The notes: generated by a model not told the origin, from the sequence alone. Positions 49,365 to 58,639 are shown, counted from the first letter of the stretch. The stretch: 64,000 bases of DNA from AC-38 sp033856025 (GCA_033856025.1 JAWVFQ010000033.1:62001-126000); one strand, 5' to 3'. Numbers and translations: made by a program.

Positions 49365-50326
49365 TCGGCGGCCTCGCGCGCGTGGTAGGTGAAGATGAGG
49401 TCGGCGCCGGCGCGGCGGATGCCCAGCAGCGCCTCCAGCACGGCCGCCCGCTCGTCCAGCCAGCCGTTGGCCGCCGCGGCCTTGACCATCGCGTACTCGC
49501 CGGAGACGTTGTAGGCGGCGACGGGGACGTTCGTGGCCTCTCGGACGGCCCGGATCACGTCGAGGTAGGGGAGGGCCGGCTTGACCATCACCACGTCGGC
49601 GCCCTCCTCCACGTCGAGCAGCGCCTCGCGCACGGCCTCGCGCACGTTGCCCGGGTCCATCTGGTAGGCGCGGCGGTCGCCGAAGGCGGGCGTGGAGTCG
49701 GCGGCCTCGCGGAACGGGCCGTAGAAGGCGGAGGCGAACTTGGCGGAGTAGGCGACGATCGGCGTGTCGGCCAGGCCGTCCTCGTCCAGCGCGGCGCGGA
49801 TGGAGCCCACGCGGCCGTCCATCATGTCGCTGGGAGCCACCGCGTCGGCGCCGGCGCGGGCCTGGGAGACGGCGGTGCGGGCGAGCAGGTCGAGGCTGGA
49901 GTCGTTGTCCACGGAGCCGTCCGCGCGCAGGCGGCCGCAGTGGCCGTGCGTCGTGTACTCGCACAAGCACACGTCGGTCATCACGAGCAGGTCGGGATGG
50001 GCCTCCTTCAGCGCCCGGGTGGCCAGCTGGACCACGCCCTCGTCGTCCCACGCGCCCGACCCCTCCTCGTCCTTGGCCGCGGGGATGCCGAACAGCAGCA
50101 CGCCGGGGACGCCGGCGGCGTGCAGCGCACCCGCCTCCTCGACCGCGTGGTTGATCGACAGCCGGTCGATGCCCGGCATCGCCTCGATCGGCGTGCGCCG
50201 GTCGAGCCCGTGCTCCACGAACAGGGGCTGGATCAGGTGGCGCGGAGACAGCTCGGTCTCGCGGACGAGGTCGCGCAGGACCCCGGTCTGGCGCAGGCGC
50301 CGCAGGCGCGTCTGGGGAAAGGCCAT
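49352..50326 (-). CDS. hemB: Delta-aminolevulinic acid dehydratase (porphobilinogen synthase)
   Basis: 324 aa. Zinc-site cluster DVCLCEYTTHGHCG (three Cys, so the Zn-dependent form), with active-site lysines in YSAKFASAFYGPF and VMVKPALPYLD. It condenses two 5-aminolevulinates. First gene of the heme-cytochrome-quinone run on this strand. A gap of 40 nt separates it from the ABC-2 permease gene upstream. Confidence 0.96.
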   Translation of the reverse strand: MAFPQTRLRRLRQTGVLRDLVRETELSPRHLIQPLFVEHGLDRRTPIEAMPGIDRLSINHAVEEAGALHAAGVPGVLLFGIPAAKDEEGSGAWDDEGVVQLATRALKEAHPDLLVMTDVCLCEYTTHGHCGRLRADGSVDNDSSLDLLARTAVSQARAGADAVAPSDMMDGRVGSIRAALDEDGLADTPIVAYSAKFASAFYGPFREAADSTPAFGDRRAYQMDPGNVREAVREALLDVEEGADVVMVKPALPYLDVIRAVREATNVPVAAYNVSGEYAMVKAAAANGWLDERAAVLEALLGIRRAGADLIFTYHAREAAEWLR

Positions 50327-50366
50327 CGCCGTCGAGGATACTGGCGCGGTGGTGGACGGCCGGCCG

Positions 50367-51707
50367 CTAGGCGAAGCGCCGTAGGGCGAGGCGGGCGATG
50401 ACGAGGAAGGCGACGGTCAGGGCGGCCAGGTGGGCCAGGGGGCCGAGGAGGCTCTGGCCGGTGTCGTTGAGCGCGGAGTCCATCGCGTCCAGCGCCGGCT
50501 TGAACGGGAACAGCGCGGACACGATCCGGATCAGGTCGTAGAGGCCGCTGGAGACCGCGCCGCTGGGCACCAGCGCCAGGAAGGCGATGGGCAGGGAGAG
50601 GAGAAAAGCGAGCAGCGAAGCTGCCCGAACTTCTCTCGCCAGCCCGCCGATCGCCACGCCCAGCGCGCCGAACCCCGCCGCCGCGAAGGCCAGCGCCACC
50701 AGCCAGAGGGGGAAGCGGCTCCAGTCCAGCTTCACGAACAGCCCGATCCCGCACGTCATCGCCACCGCGACCACCCAGGCGCACAGCGCGGCCAGCCCCA
50801 CCTTCTCGGCGAGCAGCCCGAAGCGCGAGACCAGCCCGCGCACCAGACGCGTGAAGGCGTGCTCCTCGCGCTCCAGGGCGAGCATCCCGCTGGCCAGGAG
50901 GACCGTTACGAACATGAGCGACACGGTGACGGCGATGGCGACCGCGAACGAGTCCAGCGGAGTGCGCTTGCCCTGCAGCGGCGTGCGCTTCACCCGCACG
51001 GGCTGGGACACCGTGCCCACCACGTCGGTGGCCAGGTTGAGGTTGGCCACCGCCAGCGAGGCGAACTCCTCGACGGCGCGCAGCTGCCCGCGCTGCGGGG
51101 CATTGCGCGGCAGCGTGGCCAGGGTGGCCTGGAGGATCGCCTCGGTCCGGCGCAGGCCGAGGATGTGCAGCGTGCGGCCCAGCAGCGAGAACTCCCCGCC
51201 GTCGAGCAGCAGGCGGATGTCCTGCACCGCGATGCCGCGCAGCTTGTCGGCCAGCGCGGCGTTGGCGTCGGCCAGGCGCGAGTTGATGATCTGCTCGACG
51301 TAGCGGCCCTTGACCGGGTCCTCGTTGTTGTAGATGACCTCGACCTCGGCGCTCTTCAGTCCCGAGGCCAGGCGCTCGATGATGTTCGCCGGCACGATGA
51401 GCGCCCCCAGCGCCTCGCCCGAGCGCACCTTCTCGATGGCCTGCGCGCGGGTGCGCACGCGGATCGGGTCCACCGACTCGAACAGGCGGCTCGCGTACTT
51501 CGACGCGTCGATCTCCTGCCCGCCGAGCGTGAACCGGCTCGCGCTCGGCGAGACCTGGTTGACGAAGGCCACGCGTGGCTTGTCGGGGCCGCGCGACAGC
51601 GCGAGCCCGATCAGCAGGGCGATCGCCACCGGATAGACCACCAGCAGCCCGACGAGCAGCGGCGAGCGGCGCAGGATCTGGAGGTCCTTGAGCAGCAGCC
51701 AGCGCAT
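50367..51707 (-). CDS. ABC-2 type exporter permease
   Basis: 446 aa. One N-terminal membrane helix (about 17-37), then an extracytoplasmic domain of about 190 residues. Five or six helices follow towards the C-terminus (about 190-445), the DrrB/YhgE-like ABC-2 layout. It works with the ATPase encoded 9 nt upstream. Substrate unknown; drugs, lipids or cell-wall precursors are usual for this group. Confidence 0.88.
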   Translation of the reverse strand: MRWLLLKDLQILRRSPLLVGLLVVYPVAIALLIGLALSRGPDKPRVAFVNQVSPSASRFTLGGQEIDASKYASRLFESVDPIRVRTRAQAIEKVRSGEALGALIVPANIIERLASGLKSAEVEVIYNNEDPVKGRYVEQIINSRLADANAALADKLRGIAVQDIRLLLDGGEFSLLGRTLHILGLRRTEAILQATLATLPRNAPQRGQLRAVEEFASLAVANLNLATDVVGTVSQPVRVKRTPLQGKRTPLDSFAVAIAVTVSLMFVTVLLASGMLALEREEHAFTRLVRGLVSRFGLLAEKVGLAALCAWVVAVAMTCGIGLFVKLDWSRFPLWLVALAFAAAGFGALGVAIGGLAREVRAASLLAFLLSLPIAFLALVPSGAVSSGLYDLIRIVSALFPFKPALDAMDSALNDTGQSLLGPLAHLAALTVAFLVIARLALRRFA

Positions 51708-51716
51708 GCGCCCGCC

Positions 51717-52445
51717 TCAGTGGCCCCGCTCGTGCAGGAAGCGCACGAACGCCGCCTCGAAATCGACGCCCGAGGCGCCGGACTCCGCCTCCAGCTGGCG
51801 CGGGGTCCCGGTGAAGATCAGCTCGCCGTCGGCCAGGACCAGGACGCGGTCGGCATAGCGCTCGGCCTCCTGCACGATGTGCGTGGAGTAGACGATGCTC
51901 GTGCCGCGCTCGGTGAGCCCGCCCACGAACTGCCACAGGCGCTCGCGCTGGCGCGGGTCCAGCGCCGTGGAGGGCTCGTCGAGCAGCAGGACGGCCGGGT
52001 CCGCGACCAGGCCGATGGCGATGTTCACCCGCTGGCGGTTGCCGCCGGAGAGCGTTCCCACCTCGTCGCCCGCCCGGGGAACGAGGTCGGCCTGCTCGAG
52101 CATGCGCGCCACGGCCGCGTCGGGGTCGCGGACCTTCTCCAGGCGCGCGAACAGCCGCAGGTTCTCCTCGACGGAGAGCTTGGTGTAGAGCGCCGGCGCC
52201 TGTGGGACCCAGCCCACGCCCCCGGCGGGCAGCGCCACCGTGCCCGCGTCGGGTGCCTGGATCCCGGCCAGGATCGACAGCAGCGTGGTCTTGCCCGCCC
52301 CGTTGGGCCCGATGATCGCGACCAGCTCGCCCGCGCGGACCTCGAACTCGACGTCGCGCAGGGCGACGCGCTCGCCGAAGCGCCGGGTCAGGCCGCGGGC
52401 GGCCAGAGCGGGGCTGGTGGGGGCGGTGCGGGCGGGCGCGGCCAT
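51717..52445 (-). CDS. ABC exporter ATP-binding protein
   Basis: 242 aa from ATG 52445. Walker A GPNGAGKTT, Q-loop in GWVPQAPALYTKLSVEENLR, signature LSGGNRQRVNIA, Walker B VLLLDEPSTALD and the H-loop in YSTHIV. The signature has Asn in place of the usual Gln or Met, a common variant in ABC-2 exporters. Co-transcribed with the ABC-2 permease. Confidence 0.93.
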   Translation of the reverse strand: MAAPARTAPTSPALAARGLTRRFGERVALRDVEFEVRAGELVAIIGPNGAGKTTLLSILAGIQAPDAGTVALPAGGVGWVPQAPALYTKLSVEENLRLFARLEKVRDPDAAVARMLEQADLVPRAGDEVGTLSGGNRQRVNIAIGLVADPAVLLLDEPSTALDPRQRERLWQFVGGLTERGTSIVYSTHIVQEAERYADRVLVLADGELIFTGTPRQLEAESGASGVDFEAAFVRFLHERGH

Positions 52446-52468
52446 CCCGGCGCAGGCTACGCCTCGGC

Positions 52469-53635
52469 CTAGTCCGGCGACTCGCGCGCGGCGACGGCCT
52501 CGGCGGGCGACATCGTCCCCCACGGCTCCAGCACCAGGTGACGACGCAGGTAGACGACCGTCTCGCGCGCCACCGCGACCAGCGGCAGGGCGATGAGCGC
52601 CCCGAGGATCCCGTACAGCGCCGCCCCGATGAGCAGCGCGAAGATGACCAGCAGCGGGTTGATGCGCAGCGAGTGACCGAACACCTGGGGCGCCACCACG
52701 TGGCCCTCCAGCTGCTGGAGCGCGACGAAGGTCAGCAGCACCCACACGGCGGTGAGCGGATCGTCGAACAGGGCGACCAGGATCGGGGGCAGCGCGCCGA
52801 GGACCGGCCCGATGTAGGGCACGAGCTCCATGATCCCGAAGAAGATCCCGAAGAACAGGGCGTAGTCGTCGCCGCTGGGGAACACGCCGGTGACGCCGAG
52901 GATCCACATCGCCACGCCGGCGCTCGTCCCCATGATCACCGAGAACAGCGCCTGCCCGCGAACGTAGGAGAACACCGCCCGCTGGACGCGCAGGGAGAAG
53001 TCGTCGTCGCGGGTGCCGTCGCCCACCGGCATGACGGAGCGCACCACGCGCCCGATGCGGTCGGCGTAGATCAGCATGTAGATGGAGATGACGACGACGA
53101 GGATCAGGCCGAAGCCCGTCTCCACCAGGCGCTTGAGCAGGTCCTGGCCGAAGCTGACCAGGTCGCCGGACTGGTTGAGCACGTTGCGTTGAAGGGTGGA
53201 GAGCGCCGTCTCGCCCTGGGCCTTGACCTGGATGGAGATCCCCTTGTCGTCGAGCCACGTCTGCGCGTCCTCCAGCGAGGTGTTGGCCGAGTCGACGAGG
53301 TTGGGAACGTCGTGCTGGAACTTCTGCACCTGGTCGACCACCGGGTTGGCCAGCAGGACGCCCGCCACCGCCAGCAGCGCCACGAAGCCGACGTACACTC
53401 CGGCGACGGCCACCCCGCGGGGCAGCCGCACCCCGCGCGACCCGAGTGGCCGCTCGAGGCGCTTGACCACCGGGTTGAGGATCAGCGCGATGACCGAGGC
53501 GACCAGGAACACCAGCACGACCGTCTGCGCGGCCCGGGCCAGCGACCACAGCGCGAGCAGCGCGAGCGGGAGCGCCACCGCCTGGATCCAGCGCGGCACG
53601 ACCACCTTCTCGGGCGGCGTCTTCGGTTCGCTCAC
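52469..53635 (-). CDS. AI-2E family transporter
   Basis: 388 aa from GTG 53635 (GTG 53638 also possible). About seven or eight membrane segments, with the family pattern of a long outer loop of about 90 residues after the third helix and the conserved FFGIMELVPYIGPVLGALPP block, then QQLEGHVVAPQVFGHSLRINPL. Members export autoinducer-2 or act as Na+/H+ antiporters. No quorum gene is near, so the substrate is open. Confidence 0.92.
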   Translation of the reverse strand: MSEPKTPPEKVVVPRWIQAVALPLALLALWSLARAAQTVVLVFLVASVIALILNPVVKRLERPLGSRGVRLPRGVAVAGVYVGFVALLAVAGVLLANPVVDQVQKFQHDVPNLVDSANTSLEDAQTWLDDKGISIQVKAQGETALSTLQRNVLNQSGDLVSFGQDLLKRLVETGFGLILVVVISIYMLIYADRIGRVVRSVMPVGDGTRDDDFSLRVQRAVFSYVRGQALFSVIMGTSAGVAMWILGVTGVFPSGDDYALFFGIFFGIMELVPYIGPVLGALPPILVALFDDPLTAVWVLLTFVALQQLEGHVVAPQVFGHSLRINPLLVIFALLIGAALYGILGALIALPLVAVARETVVYLRRHLVLEPWGTMSPAEAVAARESPD

Positions 53636-53674
53636 CACCCGCCGTGTTTCGCCGCGGGGCCGGGGATACCTCGC

Positions 53675-54454
53675 GTGAGGCTGCTGTTCGTCGGCGACGT
53701 GGTCGGGTCGGTCGGGCGCCGGCTGGTCGCCGAGCTGCTGCCGCGCCTGCGCGAGGAGCACGGGGTCGACTTCGCGGTCGTCAACGGCGAGAACGTGGCG
53801 GGCGGGGTCGGGATCACGCCCCGCACCGCCGACGCCCTGTTCGCGGCGGGAGCCGACGCGATCACCCTGGGCAACCACACCTACCGCCATTCCGAGGTCT
53901 ACGAGTACCTCGACGCCCGGCCCGAGATCGTGCGGCCGGCCAACTTCCTGCGCAGCCAGCCGGGGCACGGGTGGTGCGTGGTGGAGGCCAACGGCATGTC
54001 GCTCGGGGTGGTCAACCTCAGCGGCGAGCTGTTCATGCGCGCGGGCCGCCCCGCCTTCGCCGAGGCCGACGCGGCGCTGGCCGCGCTGGAGGGCAAGGCC
54101 GAGTACGTGCTCGTGGACATGCACGCCGAGGCGACGAGCGAGAAGGTGGGGATGGGCTGGTACCTCGACGGCCGCGCCACGGCGGTGGTGGGGACGCACA
54201 CGCATGTCCCGACGGCGGACGCCCGCGTGCTGCCCGGCGGGACCGCCTACATCACCGACGTCGGCATGACCGGGCCCCGCGGCGGCGTGATCGGGGTCAG
54301 GCGCGACCAGGCGCTGCGCGCCCTGACGACGCACATGCCCACACGCTTCGAGACGTCCGAGGAGGACCCGTGGCTCAACGCCGTCCTGGTGACGGCGTCT
54401 ACGCCGGGACGGGCGGACTCGATCGAGCAGCTGCTGGTCCCGGCGCCGCGCTAG
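53675..54454 (+). CDS. YmdB-like metallophosphoesterase
   Basis: 259 aa from GTG 53675. Metal-binding residues of the YmdB family: FVGDVVG, VNGEN, LGNHTYRH, VDMHAEATSEK and VGTHTHVPTAD. YmdB proteins hydrolyse cyclic nucleotides (2',3'-cNMP) and affect biofilm formation and RNA turnover in Bacillus. It stands alone on this strand, flanked by minus-strand genes. Its last 56 nt overlap the convergent membrane protein gene. Confidence 0.93.
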   Translation: MRLLFVGDVVGSVGRRLVAELLPRLREEHGVDFAVVNGENVAGGVGITPRTADALFAAGADAITLGNHTYRHSEVYEYLDARPEIVRPANFLRSQPGHGWCVVEANGMSLGVVNLSGELFMRAGRPAFAEADAALAALEGKAEYVLVDMHAEATSEKVGMGWYLDGRATAVVGTHTHVPTADARVLPGGTAYITDVGMTGPRGGVIGVRRDQALRALTTHMPTRFETSEEDPWLNAVLVTASTPGRADSIEQLLVPAPR

Positions 54455-56072
54455 CCCCGGGCTCGCCGCGGTCGAGGAGGCTGCGCCCCAGCAGCGTGAG
54501 CATCACCGGCGGCAGGAACCACACGACGTAGAGGTAGAACCAGTGCGTCACGCCGAGCTGCACGGCGACCAGCACGGCGGCCGACAGCGCGGCGAGCGTC
54601 ACCACGTCGCGGCGGCGGGGAACGACCGCGACCGCCAGCGCGAGCACCACCGCGGCGCCCTGGACGACGTGCTGCGCGGTGTCGAGGTTCCCGCGAAAGC
54701 CCCAGATCGAGAACGGCGACCCGCGCTCGCCCTGGAAGGCCAGCGTGCGATCCCAGAAGACGTGCGGGCCCGCCCCCAGCAGGGCGGGGAGCATCACGAC
54801 CCCCGCGGTCACGGCGAAGGCCACGGAGAACCAGACGGGCCGCCGGTAGGTCGCCATCACCGGCGCGAGCGCCAGCGGGGCGAACTTGGTCAGCCCGGCG
54901 AGCGCCGTCACCGCCCCGCGCGCGACCGGCCGCTCCGCCACCAGCAGGGCGAGCACGACCAGCGCCGCCACCAGCGAGTCGTTGGAGTTCGAGGCCAGGG
55001 CGTACAGCGAGAACGGGAACGCCGCCCAGGCGTAGGCCAGCGCGATCCCCAGCGTGGGCCCCCGCACGCGGCGGCCGAGCAGGAACAGCAGCAGCGCGGT
55101 GAGCGCGTCGAAGAAGATCGCCGCGGCGTGCGCCGCCGGCAGGTCGTCCCAGCGCCCGCTCCAGGGGAGCGCCTGCTCGAAGGGGACGTAGGCGTAGTAG
55201 TTGGCCGGGGCGTAGGTGTCGCCGTGCTCGTTGTCGGAGGGGAAGGACCCGTAGAGGCGCGTGCCGTCCATCAGCTTGTCGGCGCCGATGACGCCGGCGT
55301 AGCCCACGTCGATCACGTTGGAGTTCGCCACGTTCAGCGCCCAGCGGAACCCGAGCAGGAACACCAGGGCGATGGCCAGCCAGGCGGCCGGGACGAGCAG
55401 CCGGACGGGCGGCGGGGGCGCGCGGCGCGGCCGCGCCGCGGCCAGCATGCGGACGAGGAGGTAGACGAGCGGCGGGTAGGCCAGCGGCACCGACCAGCCG
55501 ATCTCGCCGTGGTTGAAGAAGGCCAGCGAGGCCGAGAAGCCGACCAGCACCAGCAGGTCGGCGTGCAGGAGCCGGAAGGGCCGGCGCGGGTCCACGAACG
55601 GCAGGACGAACAGCACGCACAGCGGGATCCAGAGGTAGAGGGCGTTGGCCTTGCGCCCGAAGGCGCCGGGGTAGCCGCGGGCCATGGACCACGGGACCTG
55701 GAAGCCCGTCCACGCCTCCAGGACCTGCCCGGTGCGGTCGAGGACGAGCACCTGGCCGATCTCCTTGCGCGGGCGCCCGCGGCGCTCGGGGTCGAAGAAG
55801 GAGACCTGCCAGCGGTCGGCGCCCTTCATGTACGCGATCTCGGTGTAGCCCGGGTGGCGGCGCAGCATGTCCGCGATCCGGTCCACGCGTTTGGCGACCG
55901 CCACCACCTCGACGGCCGCGCGCCGGTGGCCCGGCGGCGGGCGGTCCTGGCGCGCGGGCGTGGTCAGCCCGTTGGGGTCGGGCGGCGCGGTGGTCGTCGT
56001 CGCCCCGGTGGCGGGCGCGGCGGCGGCGCAGAGGAGGCAGCCCGCGGCAAGCAGCGCCGCGGCCGCCCTCAC
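54399..56072 (-). CDS. Polytopic membrane glycosyltransferase-like protein with N-terminal outer domain
   Basis: 557 aa from GTG 56072, overlapping the gtrA stop. Signal peptide (1-24), then a small extracytoplasmic domain to about residue 120. That domain has a PepSY-like beta pattern (YMKGADRWQVSFFDPE, IGQVLVLDRTGQVLEAWTGF). About eleven membrane helices follow, including GNLDTAQHVVQ and a short ANSNVIDVGYAGVIGAD loop like GT87/DUF2029 mannosyltransferases. It probably uses polyprenyl-linked sugar supplied by the GtrA partner. The fusion is unusual. Confidence 0.75.
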   Translation of the reverse strand: MRAAAALLAAGCLLCAAAAPATGATTTTAPPDPNGLTTPARQDRPPPGHRRAAVEVVAVAKRVDRIADMLRRHPGYTEIAYMKGADRWQVSFFDPERRGRPRKEIGQVLVLDRTGQVLEAWTGFQVPWSMARGYPGAFGRKANALYLWIPLCVLFVLPFVDPRRPFRLLHADLLVLVGFSASLAFFNHGEIGWSVPLAYPPLVYLLVRMLAAARPRRAPPPPVRLLVPAAWLAIALVFLLGFRWALNVANSNVIDVGYAGVIGADKLMDGTRLYGSFPSDNEHGDTYAPANYYAYVPFEQALPWSGRWDDLPAAHAAAIFFDALTALLLFLLGRRVRGPTLGIALAYAWAAFPFSLYALASNSNDSLVAALVVLALLVAERPVARGAVTALAGLTKFAPLALAPVMATYRRPVWFSVAFAVTAGVVMLPALLGAGPHVFWDRTLAFQGERGSPFSIWGFRGNLDTAQHVVQGAAVVLALAVAVVPRRRDVVTLAALSAAVLVAVQLGVTHWFYLYVVWFLPPVMLTLLGRSLLDRGEPGASAAPGPAAARSSPPVPA

Positions 56073-56515
56073 TTGCGAAAGCTCCAGAGCTTGTTGCCGG
56101 CGAAGGAGACCGGCGTGGCCAGGACGATCGCGATCGCCTGCGCCGGCACCTCGGCCATCCCGGCCTTCTCGACCAGGAGCCACAGGGCGAGGAGGTTGAA
56201 GGCGAACGCGGCCAGGCTGACGGCGAAGAAGCGCGCGGCCTGGAAGCCGGCGTGCCCGTCGCGCGCGTCGAAGGTCCAGTGGCGGTTCCAGACGAAGTTG
56301 TTGGTGACGGCGACGAGGAAGGCCACCGTCGCCGCGAGGCGGTAGTCGAGGCCGGCCAGGTGGACGCCGGCGGCGAACACGGCGAGGTTCACGGCGTAGC
56401 CACTGGCCCCCACGGCGCCGAAACGGATCAGCTGGAGCCAGTTGTGGGGCCGGCGCAGGCCGTGGCGCACGCGGACGTGCAGACCCAGCGGGACGGAGGT
56501 GGCCTCGTCGCGCAT
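56069..56515 (-). CDS. GtrA family membrane protein
   Basis: 148 aa, four membrane segments with the GtrA pattern: LIRFGAVGASGYAVNLAVF, FLVAVTNNFVWNRHWTF and FAGNKLWSF at the end. GtrA proteins flip polyprenyl-phosphate sugar donors. Overlap with the following glycosyltransferase-like gene fits donor supply. A perfect 28-bp palindrome lies just upstream of its ATG. Confidence 0.93.
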   Translation of the reverse strand: MRDEATSVPLGLHVRVRHGLRRPHNWLQLIRFGAVGASGYAVNLAVFAAGVHLAGLDYRLAATVAFLVAVTNNFVWNRHWTFDARDGHAGFQAARFFAVSLAAFAFNLLALWLLVEKAGMAEVPAQAIAIVLATPVSFAGNKLWSFRK

Positions 56516-56522
56516 CGGCGCA

Positions 56523-56550
56523 GGGTAGCGACCCGCGCGGGTCGCTACCC
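56523..56550. repeat. Perfect 28-bp palindrome before gtrA
   Basis: GGGTAGCGACCCGC (56523-56536) is followed directly by its exact reverse complement GCGGGTCGCTACCC. It covers the stop codon of the phosphodiesterase gene (56545-56547) and nearly all of the 29-nt gap before the gtrA gene. In RNA it would form a 12-bp or longer hairpin that hides the gtrA ribosome binding region. It could be a terminator without a U tract, or a protein-binding site. Confidence 0.75.
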
Positions 56551-58038
56551 GCTTACGCCGAAGTGGTCCAGGACGATCGGAAGCACGTCTCGCAGCGTCC
56601 ACTGGCCCTTGGCGTCGCGGTCGTCCGGGCCGCAGCCGCACCACATCAACGGCCCCAGCGAGTCGCCGCGGTGCAGCGAGCCGTGGCTGCCGCCGCCCAC
56701 GTGGGCGGCGCCGCCCCAGTCGACGAACTCGAAGCCGGGCGCCGCCGAGACCAGCACGTCGCCGGCCGTCGGGCAGGTCAGGGCCGACCAGATGCGCGAC
56801 AGCGCATCGGGATAGGTGTCCGAGGCGAACCTGCCGCGCGCCGCGCTGCCCTCCAGGACGTTGAGGCTGCCCTCCAGCGTCCAGCGCTCGCCGCGCGCGT
56901 CGGCCGCGCGGCCCCCGGGGCGGAAGCGCAGCTCGCCCCCGCCCCGCGAGGGCGAGCGCACGACGGCGTCCCCGTTCTCCCGCCACGTCAGGAGGTCCAC
57001 GCCGTCGGCGCCCTCCAGCGCGCCCAGCGTCCCGGCCACCGCGTCGTCGCGGTCCGCGGGATCCAGCGCGTAGACCATCGCGAAGCGCTGCCCGGGCGAG
57101 AGGGCGATGCGCGCGCCCTCGGGGTCGGGGTCGTCGGGGCGCAGCACGTCGAGATCGGCCAGGACCGGCAGCAGGTTGACGCTCTCGTCGACGAGCGAGT
57201 GCGCGTGGTCGGCCAGGACCACCATGGCGTGCTCGGCCAGGAACTCGTCGATCCCGCCCGCCGCCTCCATCAGGCGCCCGATCTGGCGATCGGCCTCCAC
57301 CGCCGACTCGCCCTGCGCGTCGGGCCCGAGGCGGTGCGAGTGCGTGTCGTTGTCCGGCAGGGAGAGCAGGAGGAAGTCGAAGAGGTCGTGCTCGACCATG
57401 TAGGCGCCGACGCAGCCCGCGTGCGCGTCGCGGGCGCCCGGCAGCCCGAGCTGCGACCGGCACCCCGTCCTGCGGGTGGCGAACATGTCGGCGTAGAACA
57501 GCTCCTTGGGGCCCCACAGCGGATGGCGGAACAGCGTCGCCCCGGCCAGGCGGGCCAGCGCGCTCTCGCCGGTCGGCATCACGCGATGGCGCCCGCGGGT
57601 GATGAGGAAGGTGGTCCCGGCCGTGCGCAGGCCCGCGTCGTCGAGATGCTCGAACACCGTCTTCGTGCGGCGCGACAGGTGGGCCAGGTTGAGGTTGTAG
57701 ATCGTGTCCGTCAGCGACGTGTGCACGCCGAAGGCGCGCGAGGCCTGGAAGCTCGAGCCGTATTCCACGTAGCGGCCCTCGGCGCGGTGGAACCAGTTCA
57801 TCCCCGGGATGCGGTGCTCGTCCGGGCCGGTGCCGGTGGCGATCGACGAGGTGCAGACCGGGGTGACGGAGGGAAACGCCGCCGCGCAGTCGGACACGTA
57901 GACCCCGCGCTCCATGACCGCGGCGAGGTGCGGGGCCAGGCCGTCGGAGACGACCTGCTCCAGGACCTCCGAGCGCAGGCCGTCGATCACCGCCAGGACC
58001 AGCTTGGGCGGCGGGCCGGAGCGGTCCGCCGGGCTCAT
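56545..58038 (-). CDS. Alkaline-phosphatase superfamily phosphodiesterase
   Basis: 497 aa from ATG 58038. Superfamily metal and nucleophile sites: LVLAVIDGLRSE (first Asp), the nucleophile Thr/Ser in AAFPSVTPVCTSSIATG, LSLPDNDTHSHRLG (Asp and His), VVLADHAHS (Asp and His) and GGGSHGSLHRGD near the C-terminus. No signal peptide, so it is cytosolic. Related to nucleotide pyrophosphatases/phosphodiesterases; substrate unknown. ATGA-coupled to the DUF4126 gene. Confidence 0.88.
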   Translation of the reverse strand: MSPADRSGPPPKLVLAVIDGLRSEVLEQVVSDGLAPHLAAVMERGVYVSDCAAAFPSVTPVCTSSIATGTGPDEHRIPGMNWFHRAEGRYVEYGSSFQASRAFGVHTSLTDTIYNLNLAHLSRRTKTVFEHLDDAGLRTAGTTFLITRGRHRVMPTGESALARLAGATLFRHPLWGPKELFYADMFATRRTGCRSQLGLPGARDAHAGCVGAYMVEHDLFDFLLLSLPDNDTHSHRLGPDAQGESAVEADRQIGRLMEAAGGIDEFLAEHAMVVLADHAHSLVDESVNLLPVLADLDVLRPDDPDPEGARIALSPGQRFAMVYALDPADRDDAVAGTLGALEGADGVDLLTWRENGDAVVRSPSRGGGELRFRPGGRAADARGERWTLEGSLNVLEGSAARGRFASDTYPDALSRIWSALTCPTAGDVLVSAAPGFEFVDWGGAAHVGGGSHGSLHRGDSLGPLMWCGCGPDDRDAKGQWTLRDVLPIVLDHFGVSG

Positions 58039-58622
58039 CTCAGGACGCGCAGCCCGGCGTACTTCTCGTCGTCGCGCCCGCGCCCGCGCCAGTACAGCCA
58101 GCCCAGGGCGAGGAGGGCGACGACGCCCGCGGGTGGCGCGACGATCGCCAGCACGGCCACGAGAAGCGATGCGCCGTCCCTGTAGACGGCCAGGGCCGAG
58201 CGGGCGTCGGGGTCCAGGCGGCGCGAGGCGCGGGTGAAGAAGCCCCGCGCCGCGGCGTTGGCCAGCGCGGCGCAGGCCAGGCCGGCCGGGAGCCCGGGCC
58301 ACCACATGTCGTACGTGTCGTCCAGCGAGCCGGCGAACAGCAGCGCCCCGACGCCGATCGAGACGCCGGCCAGGCAGGCGCCCAGCGTGCCCGCGTCGAA
58401 GGCCCCGGGACGGCGGCGCTCGTAGCCCACCGTGGCGGCGAGCGCGGCCACCACCGCGATGAGCCACGCCGGGGACTGGAGGAACGCGAAATGGGTGCCG
58501 CCGAAGTCGAGTCCCGCGCCGGAGGAGCCCATCGCGCCGGCCAGCATCGCGGGCAGGTACGGGCGGATGCCGGCGGCGGTGGCCAGTCCGATCCCCTGGC
58601 ATATGACGAGGAGGAGGTCCAT
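58035..58622 (-). CDS. DUF4126 family membrane protein
   Basis: 195 aa with about five membrane segments. The N-terminal QGIGLATAAGIRPYLPAMLAG resembles the DUF4126 start, and the C-terminal helices are followed by a charged tail (GRGRDDEKYAGLRVL). Function unknown. It is transcribed with the phosphodiesterase (ATGA overlap) and divergent from the aminotransferase gene with only 17 nt between starts. Confidence 0.83.
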   Translation of the reverse strand: MDLLLVICQGIGLATAAGIRPYLPAMLAGAMGSSGAGLDFGGTHFAFLQSPAWLIAVVAALAATVGYERRRPGAFDAGTLGACLAGVSIGVGALLFAGSLDDTYDMWWPGLPAGLACAALANAAARGFFTRASRRLDPDARSALAVYRDGASLLVAVLAIVAPPAGVVALLALGWLYWRGRGRDDEKYAGLRVLR

Positions 58623-58639
58623 GTACCGTTGAGGGCGTC

